Part shown: positions 1 to 7,262 of the stretch, piece after piece
Numbering within the stretch: position 1 is the stretch's first letter
Layout: each line of letters begins with the position of its first letter
Origin: Streptomyces sp. TLI_105
GTDB lineage: Bacteria > Actinomycetota > Actinomycetes > Streptomycetales > Streptomycetaceae
DNA length: 64,000 nt
Assembly: GCF_900105415.1 (NCBI RefSeq)
Contig: NZ_FNSM01000001.1
Location: 5,171,501 to 5,235,500, forward strand
Reading direction: 5' to 3'
Notes under the pieces: generated by a model
What the model saw: only the letters and a program-made list of their open reading frames with translations
Databases searched by the model: none
What the model was told of the DNA's origin: nothing
Translations under genes and position numbers: made by a program

Positions 1-925
1 TGTGGGTGATCGCGAGCGCCGCCGCGGGCAGCGCGAACATCATGATCGGGAAGAAGCCCGTCAGGAACTGGCCGGCGTTCGGGTCGCCCGCGAGGAACAT
101 GGGGATGTCGCCGTGGACCACCGTGTTGTCCGGCTTGGTGTACGTGCCGAACTGGAACCAGATGGGCACGTTCAGGAACTGGTGCAGGCCGATGACGAGC
201 AGCGCCCGGTTGGCGACGCCGAAGATGCCCGAGCCCCACGCGCCGAGCCCGACCAGCCAGTCGCTGAAGCTCTCCAGGGCGTCGCCGATGGGCGGCCAGA
301 CCCACAGGCAGAGCGCGGCGAAGGCGATCGCGACGAACGTCATGATGATCGGGACCAGGCGGCGGCCGTTGAAGAAGCCCAGCCAGTCGACCAGCTTCTT
401 CCGGTGATAGCGCTGCCAGAACCAGGCGGCGAGCAGACCCATGACGATGCCGCCGAAGACGCCCGGGTTCTGGTACGTGTACCCGGCGAAGGAGTCGTCC
501 GCGCCGAGGCAGCCGCCCCCGATGTCCTTCGTGCCCACCGGGCAGTCCTTCGGGAACTGCTGGAGCACCGTGTAGTAGACGAGGAAGCCGACCACCGCGG
601 CCAGCGCGGTCGAGCCGTCCGCCTTCTTCGCCATGCCGATCGCCACGCCGATGCAGAACAGCAGCGGAAGGCCGAGACTGCCGTTCAGCAGCGCGCCACC
701 GGCGCCCGCCATCACCTTCGCGACGTTGTCCCAGCCGAGACCGTCGGCCCCGAAGACGTCCGGCTGCCCCAGACGGTTGATGATGCCGGCGGCCGGGAGG
801 ACGGCGATGGGGAGCTGGAGGCTGCGGCCCATCTTCTGGAGGCCCTGGAAGAGTCCGCCCCAGGAGACGGACTTCTTCGGTTTCGGTTCCGGTTTCGGTG
901 CCGCCGCGGCGCTGTCCGTACTCAT
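1..925 (-). CDS. nagE2: PTS GlcNAc transporter EIIC subunit (3' end outside window)
   Basis: Membrane permease subunit (EIIC) of the N-acetylglucosamine phosphotransferase system; it imports GlcNAc while the partner EIIB passes on phosphate. About 308 codons are visible from ATG 925 (GGGAGG ribosome site just upstream); the C-terminus runs off the left edge. The N-terminus is a Pro/Lys-rich cytoplasmic stretch, then LFQGLQKMGRSLQLPIAVLP, the usual start of glucose-superfamily EIIC, followed by several hydrophobic helices (for example GGIVMGLLAAWFWQRY). The divergent EIIB gene at 1161 and the dre operator at 973-988 fit the Streptomyces nagE2/nagF arrangement. The choice of nagE2 over nagE1 rests on gene order and is less sure than the family. 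Confidence 0.9.
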   Translation of the reverse strand, partial: MSTDSAAAAPKPEPKPKKSVSWGGLFQGLQKMGRSLQLPIAVLPAAGIINRLGQPDVFGADGLGWDNVAKVMAGAGGALLNGSLGLPLLFCIGVAIGMAKKADGSTALAAVVGFLVYYTVLQQFPKDCPVGTKDIGGGCLGADDSFAGYTYQNPGVFGGIVMGLLAAWFWQRYHRKKLVDWLGFFNGRRLVPIIMTFVAIAFAALCLWVWPPIGDALESFSDWLVGLGAWGSGIFGVANRALLVIGLHQFLNVPIWFQFGTYTKPDNTVVHGDIPMFLAGDPNAGQFLTGFFPIMMFALPAAALAITH

Positions 926-972
926 CGGCGTCCTCCCTGCCCGGAACAGGCCGGGCCCGCATCTCGTTGCAC

Positions 973-988
973 ACTGGTGTAGACCAGT
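973..988 (-). promoter_or_regulatory. dre site (DasR operator) upstream of nagE2
   Basis: ACTGGTGTAGACCAGT is a near-perfect 16-bp palindrome matching the known DasR-responsive element ACTGGTCTAGACCAGT with one difference in the centre. It lies 47 bp upstream of the nagE2 start. DasR is a GntR repressor released by glucosamine-6-phosphate, so this site should couple GlcNAc PTS expression to chitin/GlcNAc supply. Confidence 0.9.
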
Positions 989-1160
989 TGCGGTAGGCTC
1001 CGGGAGCCCGCTGAGGACAGGCCGCCGGTGATCGTCATCATTCGGCAGAACGACTGTCCTTGCTCGCGAAGTTGGGCCAACCGTGGGTTAACGTGACAAA
1101 GCGGACCGCAGGTGCGCCGAGATTCGCGTGCTCGCGAACGGAACGGACAGGGAGAAACGC

Positions 1161-1394
1161 ATGGCCAGCAAGGCTGAGAAGATCGTCGCCGGGCTCGGCG
1201 GCATCGACAACATCGAAGAGATCGAAGGCTGCATCACCCGCCTGCGCACCGAGGTCGCGAACCCCGATCTCGTCGACGAGGCCGCCCTGAAGGCCGCCGG
1301 CGCCCACGGCGTCGTGAAGATGGGCACCGCCATCCAGGTCGTCATCGGCACCGACGCCGACCCGATCGCCGCGGAGATCGAAGACCTGATGTGA
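1161..1394 (+). CDS. nagF: PTS GlcNAc EIIB component
   Basis: Cytoplasmic EIIB phosphocarrier of 77 residues for the GlcNAc PTS: it accepts phosphate from EIIA and hands it to sugar bound by EIIC. The motif EEIEGCITRLR carries the phosphorylated Cys (residue 24), and the C-terminal GVVKMGTAIQVVIG is typical of glucose-superfamily EIIB domains. ATG 1161 is preceded by GGAGAAACGC, a good ribosome site; upstream in-frame codons do not look coding. It is divergent from the EIIC gene across 235 bp containing the dre site. In Streptomyces this domain is a free-standing protein instead of being fused to EIIC. Confidence 0.92.
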   Translation: MASKAEKIVAGLGGIDNIEEIEGCITRLRTEVANPDLVDEAALKAAGAHGVVKMGTAIQVVIGTDADPIAAEIEDLM

Positions 1395-1413
1395 GCCACT
1401 GACTCACATCGAC

Positions 1414-1445
1414 GAGGGCCCGTTCCGGCAGGGGAACGGGCCCTC
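1414..1445 (+). terminator. hairpin terminator after nagF
   Basis: GAGGGCCCGTTCC and its exact complement GGAACGGGCCCTC form a 13-bp stem with a 6-nt loop, 20 bp after the nagF stop and before rph. A smaller 8-bp hairpin (1388-1410, arms GATGTGAG/CTCACATC) straddles the nagF stop codon itself. Confidence 0.8.
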
Positions 1446-1479
1446 CGTCACGTCCGGCACATCCCGATAGGCTCGTCCC

Positions 1480-2211
<732 letters not shown>

Positions 2212-2311
2212 CGGTCGGCTGCGTCCTGACGGGCGACGGGCGCACGGAACGTACCCGATACGATCCGTGCGCCCGAAGACTGTCATGTACGTATCTGGGG
2301 GAGGACCCGCC

Positions 2312-2692
2312 TTGAAGCGCCGTCTCGCACTCGCCATGGCCACGGCCGCCGCGCTCACCACCGTCCTGAGCGGCTGCGGAGCCCTCGACACGGCCATGGA
2401 CTGCGTCAAGACCGCCGACGCGATAGCCACGTCCGTGCAGAACCTCCAGCAGGCCGTCTCCAACGCCTCCAACGACGTCACGCAGATCGAGGAGTCCCTC
2501 GACGCGATCTCCACCGAACTCGGCAACCTCAAGAACACGACGGACAACGCCGACCTCTCCAAGGCCGTCGACGACCTCACCAAGGGCGTCGACTCCGTCC
2601 GCACGGCGGTCAAGAACGGCGACGCGACCCCGGACATCACGCCGATCACCGACGCGGCCGGCGAGGTGGCCAAGGTCTGCACCCCGGGATAA
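2312..2692 (+). CDS. putative lipoprotein, heptad-rich
   Basis: Small secreted lipoprotein of 126 residues, function unknown. TTG 2312 is chosen because GGGGGAGG lies 7 bp upstream and the product then starts MKRRLALAMATAAALTT, a signal peptide ending in the lipobox LSGC (lipidated Cys at residue 22). The mature part (VQNLQQAVSNASNDVTQIEE, then further amphipathic stretches) looks like coiled-coil helices, with two further Cys (residues 30 and 123) that could form a disulphide. It lies 8 bp upstream of rdgB, so it is probably co-transcribed. Upstream in-frame codons to 2267 are unlikely to be translated. Confidence 0.82.
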   Translation: MKRRLALAMATAAALTTVLSGCGALDTAMDCVKTADAIATSVQNLQQAVSNASNDVTQIEESLDAISTELGNLKNTTDNADLSKAVDDLTKGVDSVRTAVKNGDATPDITPITDAAGEVAKVCTPG

Positions 2693-2700
2693 TCGAGGGC

Positions 2701-3309
2701 ATGACCCGACAGCGACTGATCCTCGCCACCCGCAACGCGGGCAAGATCACCGAACTCCACGCGATCCTCGCCGACGCGGGCCTCGACCTCGAACTCGTCG
2801 GCGCGGACGCGTACCCCGACGTGCCCGACGTCAAGGAAACGGGCATCACCTTCGCCGAGAACGCCCTGCTCAAGGCCCACGCCCTGGCGCAGGCCACGGG
2901 CCTCCCGGCCGTCGCCGACGACTCCGGCCTCTGCGTCGACGTCCTGAACGGCGCCCCCGGCATCTTCTCCGCCCGCTGGGCCGGCGCCCACGGCGACGAC
3001 AAGGCCAACCTGAACCTGCTCCTGGCCCAGCTCTCGGACATCGCGGACGAACACCGCGGCGCCCACTTCGCCTGCGCGGCGGCCCTGGCACTGCCCGACG
3101 GCACGGAACGCGTGGTCGAGGGCCGCATGGAGGGCGTGTTGCGCCACGCTCCGGTAGGCACGAACGGCTTCGGCTACGACCCGATCCTCCAGCCGCAGGG
3201 CCACGAGGTGACCTGCGCGCAGCTGTCGCCGGAGGAGAAGAACGCGATCAGCCACCGCGGCAAGGCGTTCAGGGCACTGGTGCCGGTGGTGCGGGAGCTG
3301 GTGGGCTGA
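2701..3309 (+). CDS. rdgB: XTP/dITP diphosphatase (Ham1/RdgB)
   Basis: House-cleaning NTP pyrophosphatase that hydrolyses XTP, ITP and dITP to monophosphates and so keeps deaminated purines out of DNA and RNA. The 202-residue product has the family N-terminus LILATRNAGKITEL (nucleotide-binding TxNxxK), the catalytic block LPAVADDSGLCVDVLNGAPG and the C-terminal motif GYDPIL with SHRGKAFRAL. All key acidic residues are visible. It follows the lipoprotein gene by 8 bp and ends just before a strong hairpin. Confidence 0.96.
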   Translation: MTRQRLILATRNAGKITELHAILADAGLDLELVGADAYPDVPDVKETGITFAENALLKAHALAQATGLPAVADDSGLCVDVLNGAPGIFSARWAGAHGDDKANLNLLLAQLSDIADEHRGAHFACAAALALPDGTERVVEGRMEGVLRHAPVGTNGFGYDPILQPQGHEVTCAQLSPEEKNAISHRGKAFRALVPVVRELVG

Positions 3310-3321
3310 GGGGCGTATGCG

Positions 3322-3359
3322 AATGGCCTGCGAATCAATCATTCGATTCGCAGGCCATT
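3322..3359. terminator. bidirectional terminator between rdgB and tRNA-Leu
   Basis: A perfect 15-bp stem, AATGGCCTGCGAATC (3322-3336) and its complement (3345-3359), with an 8-nt loop and a short T run on the + side. It sits 12 bp after the rdgB stop and 4 bp from the 3' end of the oppositely oriented tRNA-Leu, so it can serve both. Confidence 0.85.
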
Positions 3360-3363
3360 TCTG

Positions 3364-3448
3364 TGCGGCGGAAGGGATTCGAACCCTCAAGCCCGGTCAG
3401 GGGCCACAGATCCTAAGTCTGCTGTGTCAGCCATTGCACCACCGCCGC
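3364..3448 (-). tRNA. tRNA-Leu (anticodon TAG)
   Basis: Read on the - strand, the acceptor arms GCGGCGG and CCGCCGC pair fully with discriminator A. The anticodon arm is GCAGA-CTTAGGA-TCTGT, giving anticodon TAG for CUA (and CUN) codons. A long variable arm (class II, as expected for Leu) and a T-loop GGGTTCGAATCCC are present. Length is 85 nt and CCA is not encoded. This is not bldA, which has anticodon TAA. The 5' half overlaps the end of an HNH-family reading frame. Confidence 0.95.
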
Positions 3449-3719
3449 TCGACTGTCTGCCATGGTAGCGGGCGCCACCACGACACCAGGTACTGGTGAC
3501 GGCATGGCAGTTGGGGCACAGCAGCCGGAGATTCTCGCGGCGGTCGTCGCGCCAGTCCCCGTGCGACGTGTCCACCCCCAGCTTCCGCATGCGGTCGTGC
3601 AGATAGCGCCGCGACCCCCTCCTCGGGTCCACCCCCAGCCGCTCCAGCGCCTCCGTCGGCGTCCGCGCTCCCCGCACCGCCGCTTCCAGCCGTTCCTTCG
3701 TGTACGCGCTCGTCCCCAT
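3387..3719 (-). pseudogene. HNH endonuclease remnant with internal deletion, running into tRNA-Leu
   Basis: A 110-residue frame from ATG 3719 (preceded by GGGGAGGGGG). The N-terminal 50 residues (YTKERLEAAVRGARTPTEAL and RYLHDRMRKLGVDTSH) match the small DNA-recognition repeat of actinobacterial HNH proteins; then the frame jumps directly to GDWRDDRRENLRLLCPNCHA, the C-terminal half of the HNH domain. The segment that normally holds the first catalytic His (IDHINGDW context) is missing, so it looks like an in-frame deletion joining two parts. The last 20 codons are read through tRNA-Leu sequence, suggesting the original stop was lost. Probably inactive; a reduced but expressed protein cannot be excluded. 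Confidence 0.6.
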
Positions 3720-3815
3720 CGAGCCCCCTCCCCAGTACGGATCTCGTACGGAGTAACGATCCGGATATCGGACGGTCACGCCATATCGCGTACGTATCGC
3801 GCATGAAAAGCGGAA

Positions 3816-3848
3816 CGGCCCGCACCGGACGCACTCCGATGCGGGCCG
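3816..3848 (-). terminator. terminator of the MFS symporter gene
   Basis: CGGCCCGCA (3816-3824) and TGCGGGCCG (3840-3848) form a 9-bp stem with a 15-nt loop, 18 bp beyond the stop of the - strand transporter gene. Confidence 0.65.
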
Positions 3849-3865
3849 CTCCGGCGGCGAAGGGG

Positions 3866-5362
3866 TCAGAACCTCGGTTCCGGGGTCTGGGCCAGGATCA
3901 GTTCGGCCGCCTCCTCCGGGGTCTCCACCGACGGCGGCGATCCGTCCAGGGGCCGCTGGGCCGTCTCCTTCATGCAGGCCACCGCCACCACGCCGACGAG
4001 CGCCGCGCCCATCGCGTAGTACGCCGGCATGAGGTTGCTGCCGGTCGCGCCGATCAGGGCCGTGATGACGAGCGGGGTCGTGCCGCCGAAGAGCGAGGTG
4101 GACAGGTTGTAGCCGACCGAGAGGGAGCCGTACCGCACCTCCGTCGGGAAGAGGGCGGGCAGCGCCGCCGACATGGTGCCGAGCATGCAGACAAGCGACA
4201 GGCCGAGCATCAGCATGCCCGCCGTGATCGCCGGTATGCCGCCCTGGCCGATCAGGAGGAACGCGGGCAGCGACAGGAAGAGGAAGCCCAGCATGCCCGC
4301 CATGAGTACCGGTTTCCGCCCGAAACGGTCGTTCAGACGGCCGACCTGAGTGATGATCAGCATGAGCAGGACCATCACGAGCAGGAGGATCAGCAGGCCG
4401 TGGGTCTCGCTGTAGCCGAGCTCGTCGGAGAGGTACGTCGGCATGTACGACAGCAGCATGTAGTCGGCGATGTTGTACGCGCCGACCAGGGCGACGCACA
4501 GGATCAGCGCGGGCCACTGCTGCCGGAAGATCTTCGCCAGGTCGCCCTTGGGGGAGGTCTCCACCGGGTCCGCCGCCTCCGAGGCGCGCGCCGACTCGCT
4601 CTCCAGCTTCTGGAAGGCGGGCGTCTCGTCCAGCCGGAGCCGCAGGTAGAGGCCGACCAGACCCAGGGGTCCCGCGACGAGGAACGGCACGCGCCAGCCC
4701 CACGCCTCCATCGTGTCGGTGCCGAGCCACGTGGTGAGCGCCGTGACGAGGCTCGCCGCGCCGACGTAACCCGCCAGGGTGCCGAATTCGAGGAAGCTGC
4801 CGAAGTAGCCGCGGCGGCGGTCGGGTGCGTACTCGGCGATGAAGGTGGAGGCGCCGCCGTACTCGCCGCCGGTCGAGAACCCCTGGAGCATGCGGAAGAA
4901 CACCAGGAGGGCGGGCGCCCAGAACCCGATCGAGGCGTACGAGGGGATGACGCCGATCGCGAAGGTGCCGACCGCCATGAGGATCATGGTCAGCGCGAGG
5001 ACCTTCTTCCGGCCCAGCCGGTCACCCATCGGGCCGAACACCATGCCGCCGAGGGGGCGGATCAGGAAGGCGACCGCGAACGTCGCGAACGACGACAGCA
5101 GCTGGACCGTGTGGTTGCCGGACGGGAAGAAGACGTGTCCGAGGGTGACGGCGAGGTAGGCGTAGATGCCGAAGTCGAACCACTCCATGGCGTTGCCCAG
5201 AGAGGCCGCCCTCACCGCCCGCTTGACCGCCGCCTCGTCGGTGACCGTGATGTCGGTCCGCCGCAGTCTGGGCTGCCGGCGCCGGGTGACGGCCTTGAAC
5301 AGGCGCGGGTGGCGTCTCAGGGCCTCGGGATCTGCCGCGGGGTCGCGGTCTGTGGCCGGCAT
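3866..5362 (-). CDS. MFS metabolite:H+ symporter, ProP-like
   Basis: Inner-membrane major facilitator of the MHS subfamily (proline/betaine, citrate or related organic solutes), 498 residues. ATG 5362 follows a GAGAGGACG ribosome site; the frame extends further upstream without support. Visible family marks are NAMEWFDFGIYAYLAVTLGH in TM1, the loop 2-3 motif GDRLGRKKVLALTMI (around residue 130) and RMLQGFSTGGEYGGASTFIA in TM5, plus a second GRKPVL motif between the halves. The N-terminal tail of about 45 residues is cytoplasmic and charged. It is monocistronic, flanked by hairpins. The substrate cannot be read from sequence. Confidence 0.88.
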   Translation of the reverse strand: MPATDRDPAADPEALRRHPRLFKAVTRRRQPRLRRTDITVTDEAAVKRAVRAASLGNAMEWFDFGIYAYLAVTLGHVFFPSGNHTVQLLSSFATFAVAFLIRPLGGMVFGPMGDRLGRKKVLALTMILMAVGTFAIGVIPSYASIGFWAPALLVFFRMLQGFSTGGEYGGASTFIAEYAPDRRRGYFGSFLEFGTLAGYVGAASLVTALTTWLGTDTMEAWGWRVPFLVAGPLGLVGLYLRLRLDETPAFQKLESESARASEAADPVETSPKGDLAKIFRQQWPALILCVALVGAYNIADYMLLSYMPTYLSDELGYSETHGLLILLLVMVLLMLIITQVGRLNDRFGRKPVLMAGMLGFLFLSLPAFLLIGQGGIPAITAGMLMLGLSLVCMLGTMSAALPALFPTEVRYGSLSVGYNLSTSLFGGTTPLVITALIGATGSNLMPAYYAMGAALVGVVAVACMKETAQRPLDGSPPSVETPEEAAELILAQTPEPRF

Positions 5363-5436
5363 GACCGTACGTCCTCTCTGGGGGAACAGAATCCAGAGGC
5401 ACTTCTGTACGGTCATGCCGTTCACAAACGGAACCG

Positions 5437-5472
5437 GCCCCGGAATGGGACGTCCGTCACGTCGGCCGGGGC
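5437..5472 (-). terminator. hairpin after bcp
   Basis: GCCCCGG (5437-5443) pairs with CCGGGGC (5466-5472) immediately after the bcp stop on the - strand. Stem of 7 bp with a long loop; modest strength. Confidence 0.5.
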
Positions 5473-5946
5473 TCAGCCCTCGATGGCCAGGTCCCGGATG
5501 ATCTTGGCGACGTGGCCGGTGGCCTTGACGTTGTAGAAGGCGTGTTCCACCTTGCCGTTCTCGTCGACCACGACCGTGGAGCGGATCACGCCCGTCACCA
5601 CCTTGCCGTACAGCTTCTTCTCGCCGAAGGCGCCGTACGCCTCCAGGGTCGTCTTCTCCGGGTCGCCGACCAGGGTGACCTTGAGGTTCTCCTTCTCGCG
5701 GAACTTCGCGAGCTTCTCCGGCTTGTCGGGGGACACGCCGATGACGTCGTAGCCCGCGGCCGCCAGCACGTCCAGGTTGTCCGTGAAGTCGCAGGCCTGC
5801 TTGGTGCAGCCGGGGGTGAGGGCCGCCGGGTAGAAGTAGACGATGACCTTGCGGCCCTTGTGGTCCGCGAGGGAGACCTCGTTGCCGTCCGCGTCGGGAA
5901 GGGTGAAGGCGGGGGCGGTGTCGCCGGGCTGCAGTCGCTCGCTCAT
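5473..5946 (-). CDS. bcp: thioredoxin-dependent thiol peroxidase (peroxiredoxin Bcp)
   Basis: Cytoplasmic atypical 2-Cys peroxiredoxin that reduces hydrogen and organic peroxides with thioredoxin. The 157-residue product has DTAPAFTLPDADGNEVSL, the catalytic stretch FYPAALTPGCTKQACDF with peroxidatic Cys and resolving Cys five residues apart, and GVIRSTVVVDENGKV near the C-terminus with the conserved Arg. The start ATG 5946 gives MSERLQPGD and has AGGAGAG just upstream. A divergent 122-bp gap separates it from a DUF3618 gene; no OxyR or CatR-type operator was recognised. Confidence 0.95.
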   Translation of the reverse strand: MSERLQPGDTAPAFTLPDADGNEVSLADHKGRKVIVYFYPAALTPGCTKQACDFTDNLDVLAAAGYDVIGVSPDKPEKLAKFREKENLKVTLVGDPEKTTLEAYGAFGEKKLYGKVVTGVIRSTVVVDENGKVEHAFYNVKATGHVAKIIRDLAIEG

Positions 5947-6068
5947 GGCTCTCCTCGGGAATGTTCGCTTACGCGTCCAGAGCCTAATGGGGGTCTGAGG
6001 CGACCCTTCGGCGGCAGAGCTGACAGACTGGCCGTCAACGACCGGATCACGACTACGGAGGCAGCGCG

Positions 6069-6389
6069 GTGTCGGAGGCCAGGACCCCTGCGCAGATCGA
6101 GGCGGACATCGTCCGCCGGCGCGAGCAGCTTGCCATCACGCTCGACGAGATCGGCATTCGGATGCACCCGAAGACGATCATCGGGGACGCCAAGGCGAAG
6201 GTCGCCTCGACCGTCGACCAGACGGCCGGACGCGCCTTCGTCGCCGTCAACCGGGTCGTCTCGGACGTGAAGGCCCGCTTCACGACCGAGGACGGCGCTC
6301 CCCGTCTGGAGCGGGTCGTCCCGGCGGCCGTCGTGGCCCTCGCGGTCGTCGGGCTGATCGTCTCCTCCTCGCGGCGGCACAAGGCGTGA
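6069..6389 (+). CDS. DUF3618 membrane protein
   Basis: A 106-residue protein of the DUF3618 family, whose role is not established. GTG 6069 follows GGAGGCAGCGCG. The N-terminus RTPAQIEADIVRRREQLAITLDEI is the family motif (IE-DI--TR--L--T-D-L); an amphipathic middle follows, then one C-terminal membrane helix (VVPAAVVALAVVGLIVSSS) and a basic tail RRHKA. The likely topology is a cytoplasmic helix anchored at the membrane by its C-terminus. Its neighbours are bcp (divergent) and a GroES-like gene 46 bp downstream. Confidence 0.8.
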   Translation: MSEARTPAQIEADIVRRREQLAITLDEIGIRMHPKTIIGDAKAKVASTVDQTAGRAFVAVNRVVSDVKARFTTEDGAPRLERVVPAAVVALAVVGLIVSSSRRHKA

Positions 6390-6435
6390 GCCTCCCCGGG
6401 TACGGGCGACACGCCCGGGCAGGTAGGTTCGACGC

Positions 6436-6774
6436 GTGAGCGAGAACACGCACGACAAGCTGCCCATCCGGATGCTCCACGACCGGGTCCTCGTCCGCAC
6501 CGACTCCCCGGAGGGGGAGCGGCGTTCCGGCGGCGGCATCCTGATTCCGGCGACGGCCGCCGTGGGCCGTCGCCTCGCCTGGGCCGAGGTGGTCGCGGTC
6601 GGCCAGAACGTCCGCACCGTCGAGATCGGCGACCGGGTGCTGTACGACCCCGAGGACCGTGCCGAGGTCGAGGTGCGGGGCGTCGCGTACGTCCTGATGA
6701 GGGAGCGCGACCTGCACGCGGTGGCCGCGGACCGGTTCCAGGGGACGTCGGACTCGACCGGCTTGTATCTGTAG
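6436..6774 (+). CDS. GroES-family (Cpn10-like) protein
   Basis: A 112-residue stand-alone GroES-fold protein from GTG 6436. The family core LPIRMLHDRVLVRTDSPEGE, SGGGILIPATA, WAEVVAVGQNV and the metal-site-like IGDRVLYDPEDRAEVEV are all present. No groEL is adjacent, and the mobile-loop region (ERRSGGGILIP) keeps the IL-hydrophobic pair used to contact GroEL. It is a paralogue rather than the main groES, which in Streptomyces sits next to groEL1. A tandem duplication covers its stop codon (6762-6793). Confidence 0.85.
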   Translation: MSENTHDKLPIRMLHDRVLVRTDSPEGERRSGGGILIPATAAVGRRLAWAEVVAVGQNVRTVEIGDRVLYDPEDRAEVEVRGVAYVLMRERDLHAVAADRFQGTSDSTGLYL

Positions 6775-6793
6775 GAACTTGTATCTGTGGGAA
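6762..6793. repeat. 16-bp tandem duplication across the stop of the GroES-like gene
   Basis: CTTGTATCTGTAGGAA (6762-6777) is repeated at once as CTTGTATCTGTGGGAA (6778-6793), 15 of 16 identical. The stop TAG (6772-6774) is in the first copy, so the protein is unaffected. Confidence 0.85.
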
Positions 6794-6803
6794 GAAGCGC
6801 GCG

Positions 6804-6835
6804 AAGGCCCTGGTGACCGGAGTCACCGGGGCCTT
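6804..6835. terminator. hairpin terminator after the GroES-like gene
   Basis: AAGGCCCTGGTGAC and GTCACCGGGGCCTT pair over 14 positions (one mismatch) around a CGGA tetraloop, 30 bp after the stop codon and 22 bp before the leader of the guanidine exporter. Confidence 0.8.
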
Positions 6836-6862
6836 TGCCCGTTCTTTGCTAGCCTGGAGACA

Positions 6863-6906
6863 CCCCGACGAGACGCGCCGTACCGGGTTTCACGACAAGA
6901 CGACGC
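6863..6906 (+). ncRNA. guanidine-III (ykkC-III) riboswitch in the leader of the SMR exporter
   Basis: The segment carries the conserved ykkC-III core: CCCCGACGAGACGCGCCGTA, then a GACAAGACG block, closely matching the Thermobifida fusca aptamer I remember. P2 pairs GCGCCGT (6875-6881) with ACGACGC (6900-6906), one mismatch; CCCG pairs with CGGG for the pseudoknot partner helix. Downstream, GGTGTCTC (6931-6938), overlapping the ribosome site GGAGG, is the exact complement of GAGACACC (6857-6864), and GTCTCG (6921-6926) of CGAGAC (6869-6874). These alternative pairings would hide the ribosome site when guanidine is absent. The following gene is a guanidinium exporter, as expected. Confidence 0.92.
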
Positions 6907-6941
6907 ACCCCTGTTGATCCGTCTCGCGGAGGTGTCTCGTC

Positions 6942-7262
6942 ATGGCCTGGGTTCTGCTGGTCGTCGCCGGTCTGCTGGAGGTCGGCTGGTCCATCGGGAT
7001 GAAGTACACCGACGGTTTCACCCGCCTCTGGCCCAGTGTCCTCACCGGCGCGGGGATCGTCGCTTCCATGATGCTGCTGTCGCAGGCGGCCAAGACGCTG
7101 CCGATCGGTACGGCGTACGGCGTGTGGGTCGGCATCGGCGCGGCCGGTGCGGCGGTGCTCGGCATGGTGGTGCTCGGTGAGCCGGCGACCGCCGCCCGGA
7201 TCTTCTTCGTCTGTCTGCTGCTCGTCGCCGTGGTGGGACTCAAGGCGACGAGCGGTCACTGA
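6942..7262 (+). CDS. gdx: SMR-family guanidinium exporter (Gdx/SugE)
   Basis: Small multidrug resistance protein, 106 residues with four membrane helices, that works as an antiparallel dimer exchanging guanidinium for protons. The start MAWVLLVVAGLLEVGWSIGM holds the membrane Glu essential for binding, in the Gdx-type context GLLEVGW, and the third helix has GTAYGVWVGIGAAG. The guanidine-III riboswitch in the leader supports the Gdx rather than the EmrE drug-export assignment. GGAGG at 6928-6932 is the ribosome site. Its last 7 bp overlap the end of the convergent PBP gene. Confidence 0.95.
   Translation: MAWVLLVVAGLLEVGWSIGMKYTDGFTRLWPSVLTGAGIVASMMLLSQAAKTLPIGTAYGVWVGIGAAGAAVLGMVVLGEPATAARIFFVCLLLVAVVGLKATSGH

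Noticed and set aside
1..982. 326-codon + strand frame at the left edge
   Set aside because: It is the antisense of the PTS EIIC gene, which has a ribosome site, dre operator and membrane helices.
3364..3448. tRNA-Leu considered as bldA
   Set aside because: The anticodon reads TAG, not TAA, so it decodes CUA-type codons.
3364..3448. tRNA-Leu as integration site of an ICE or prophage
   Set aside because: No integrase, no attachment-site duplication and core genes on both sides; only the HNH remnant hints at past events.
3803..5536. 577-codon + strand frame opposite the MFS symporter
   Set aside because: Charged, repeat-like product without membrane segments; the - strand has a classical MFS pattern.
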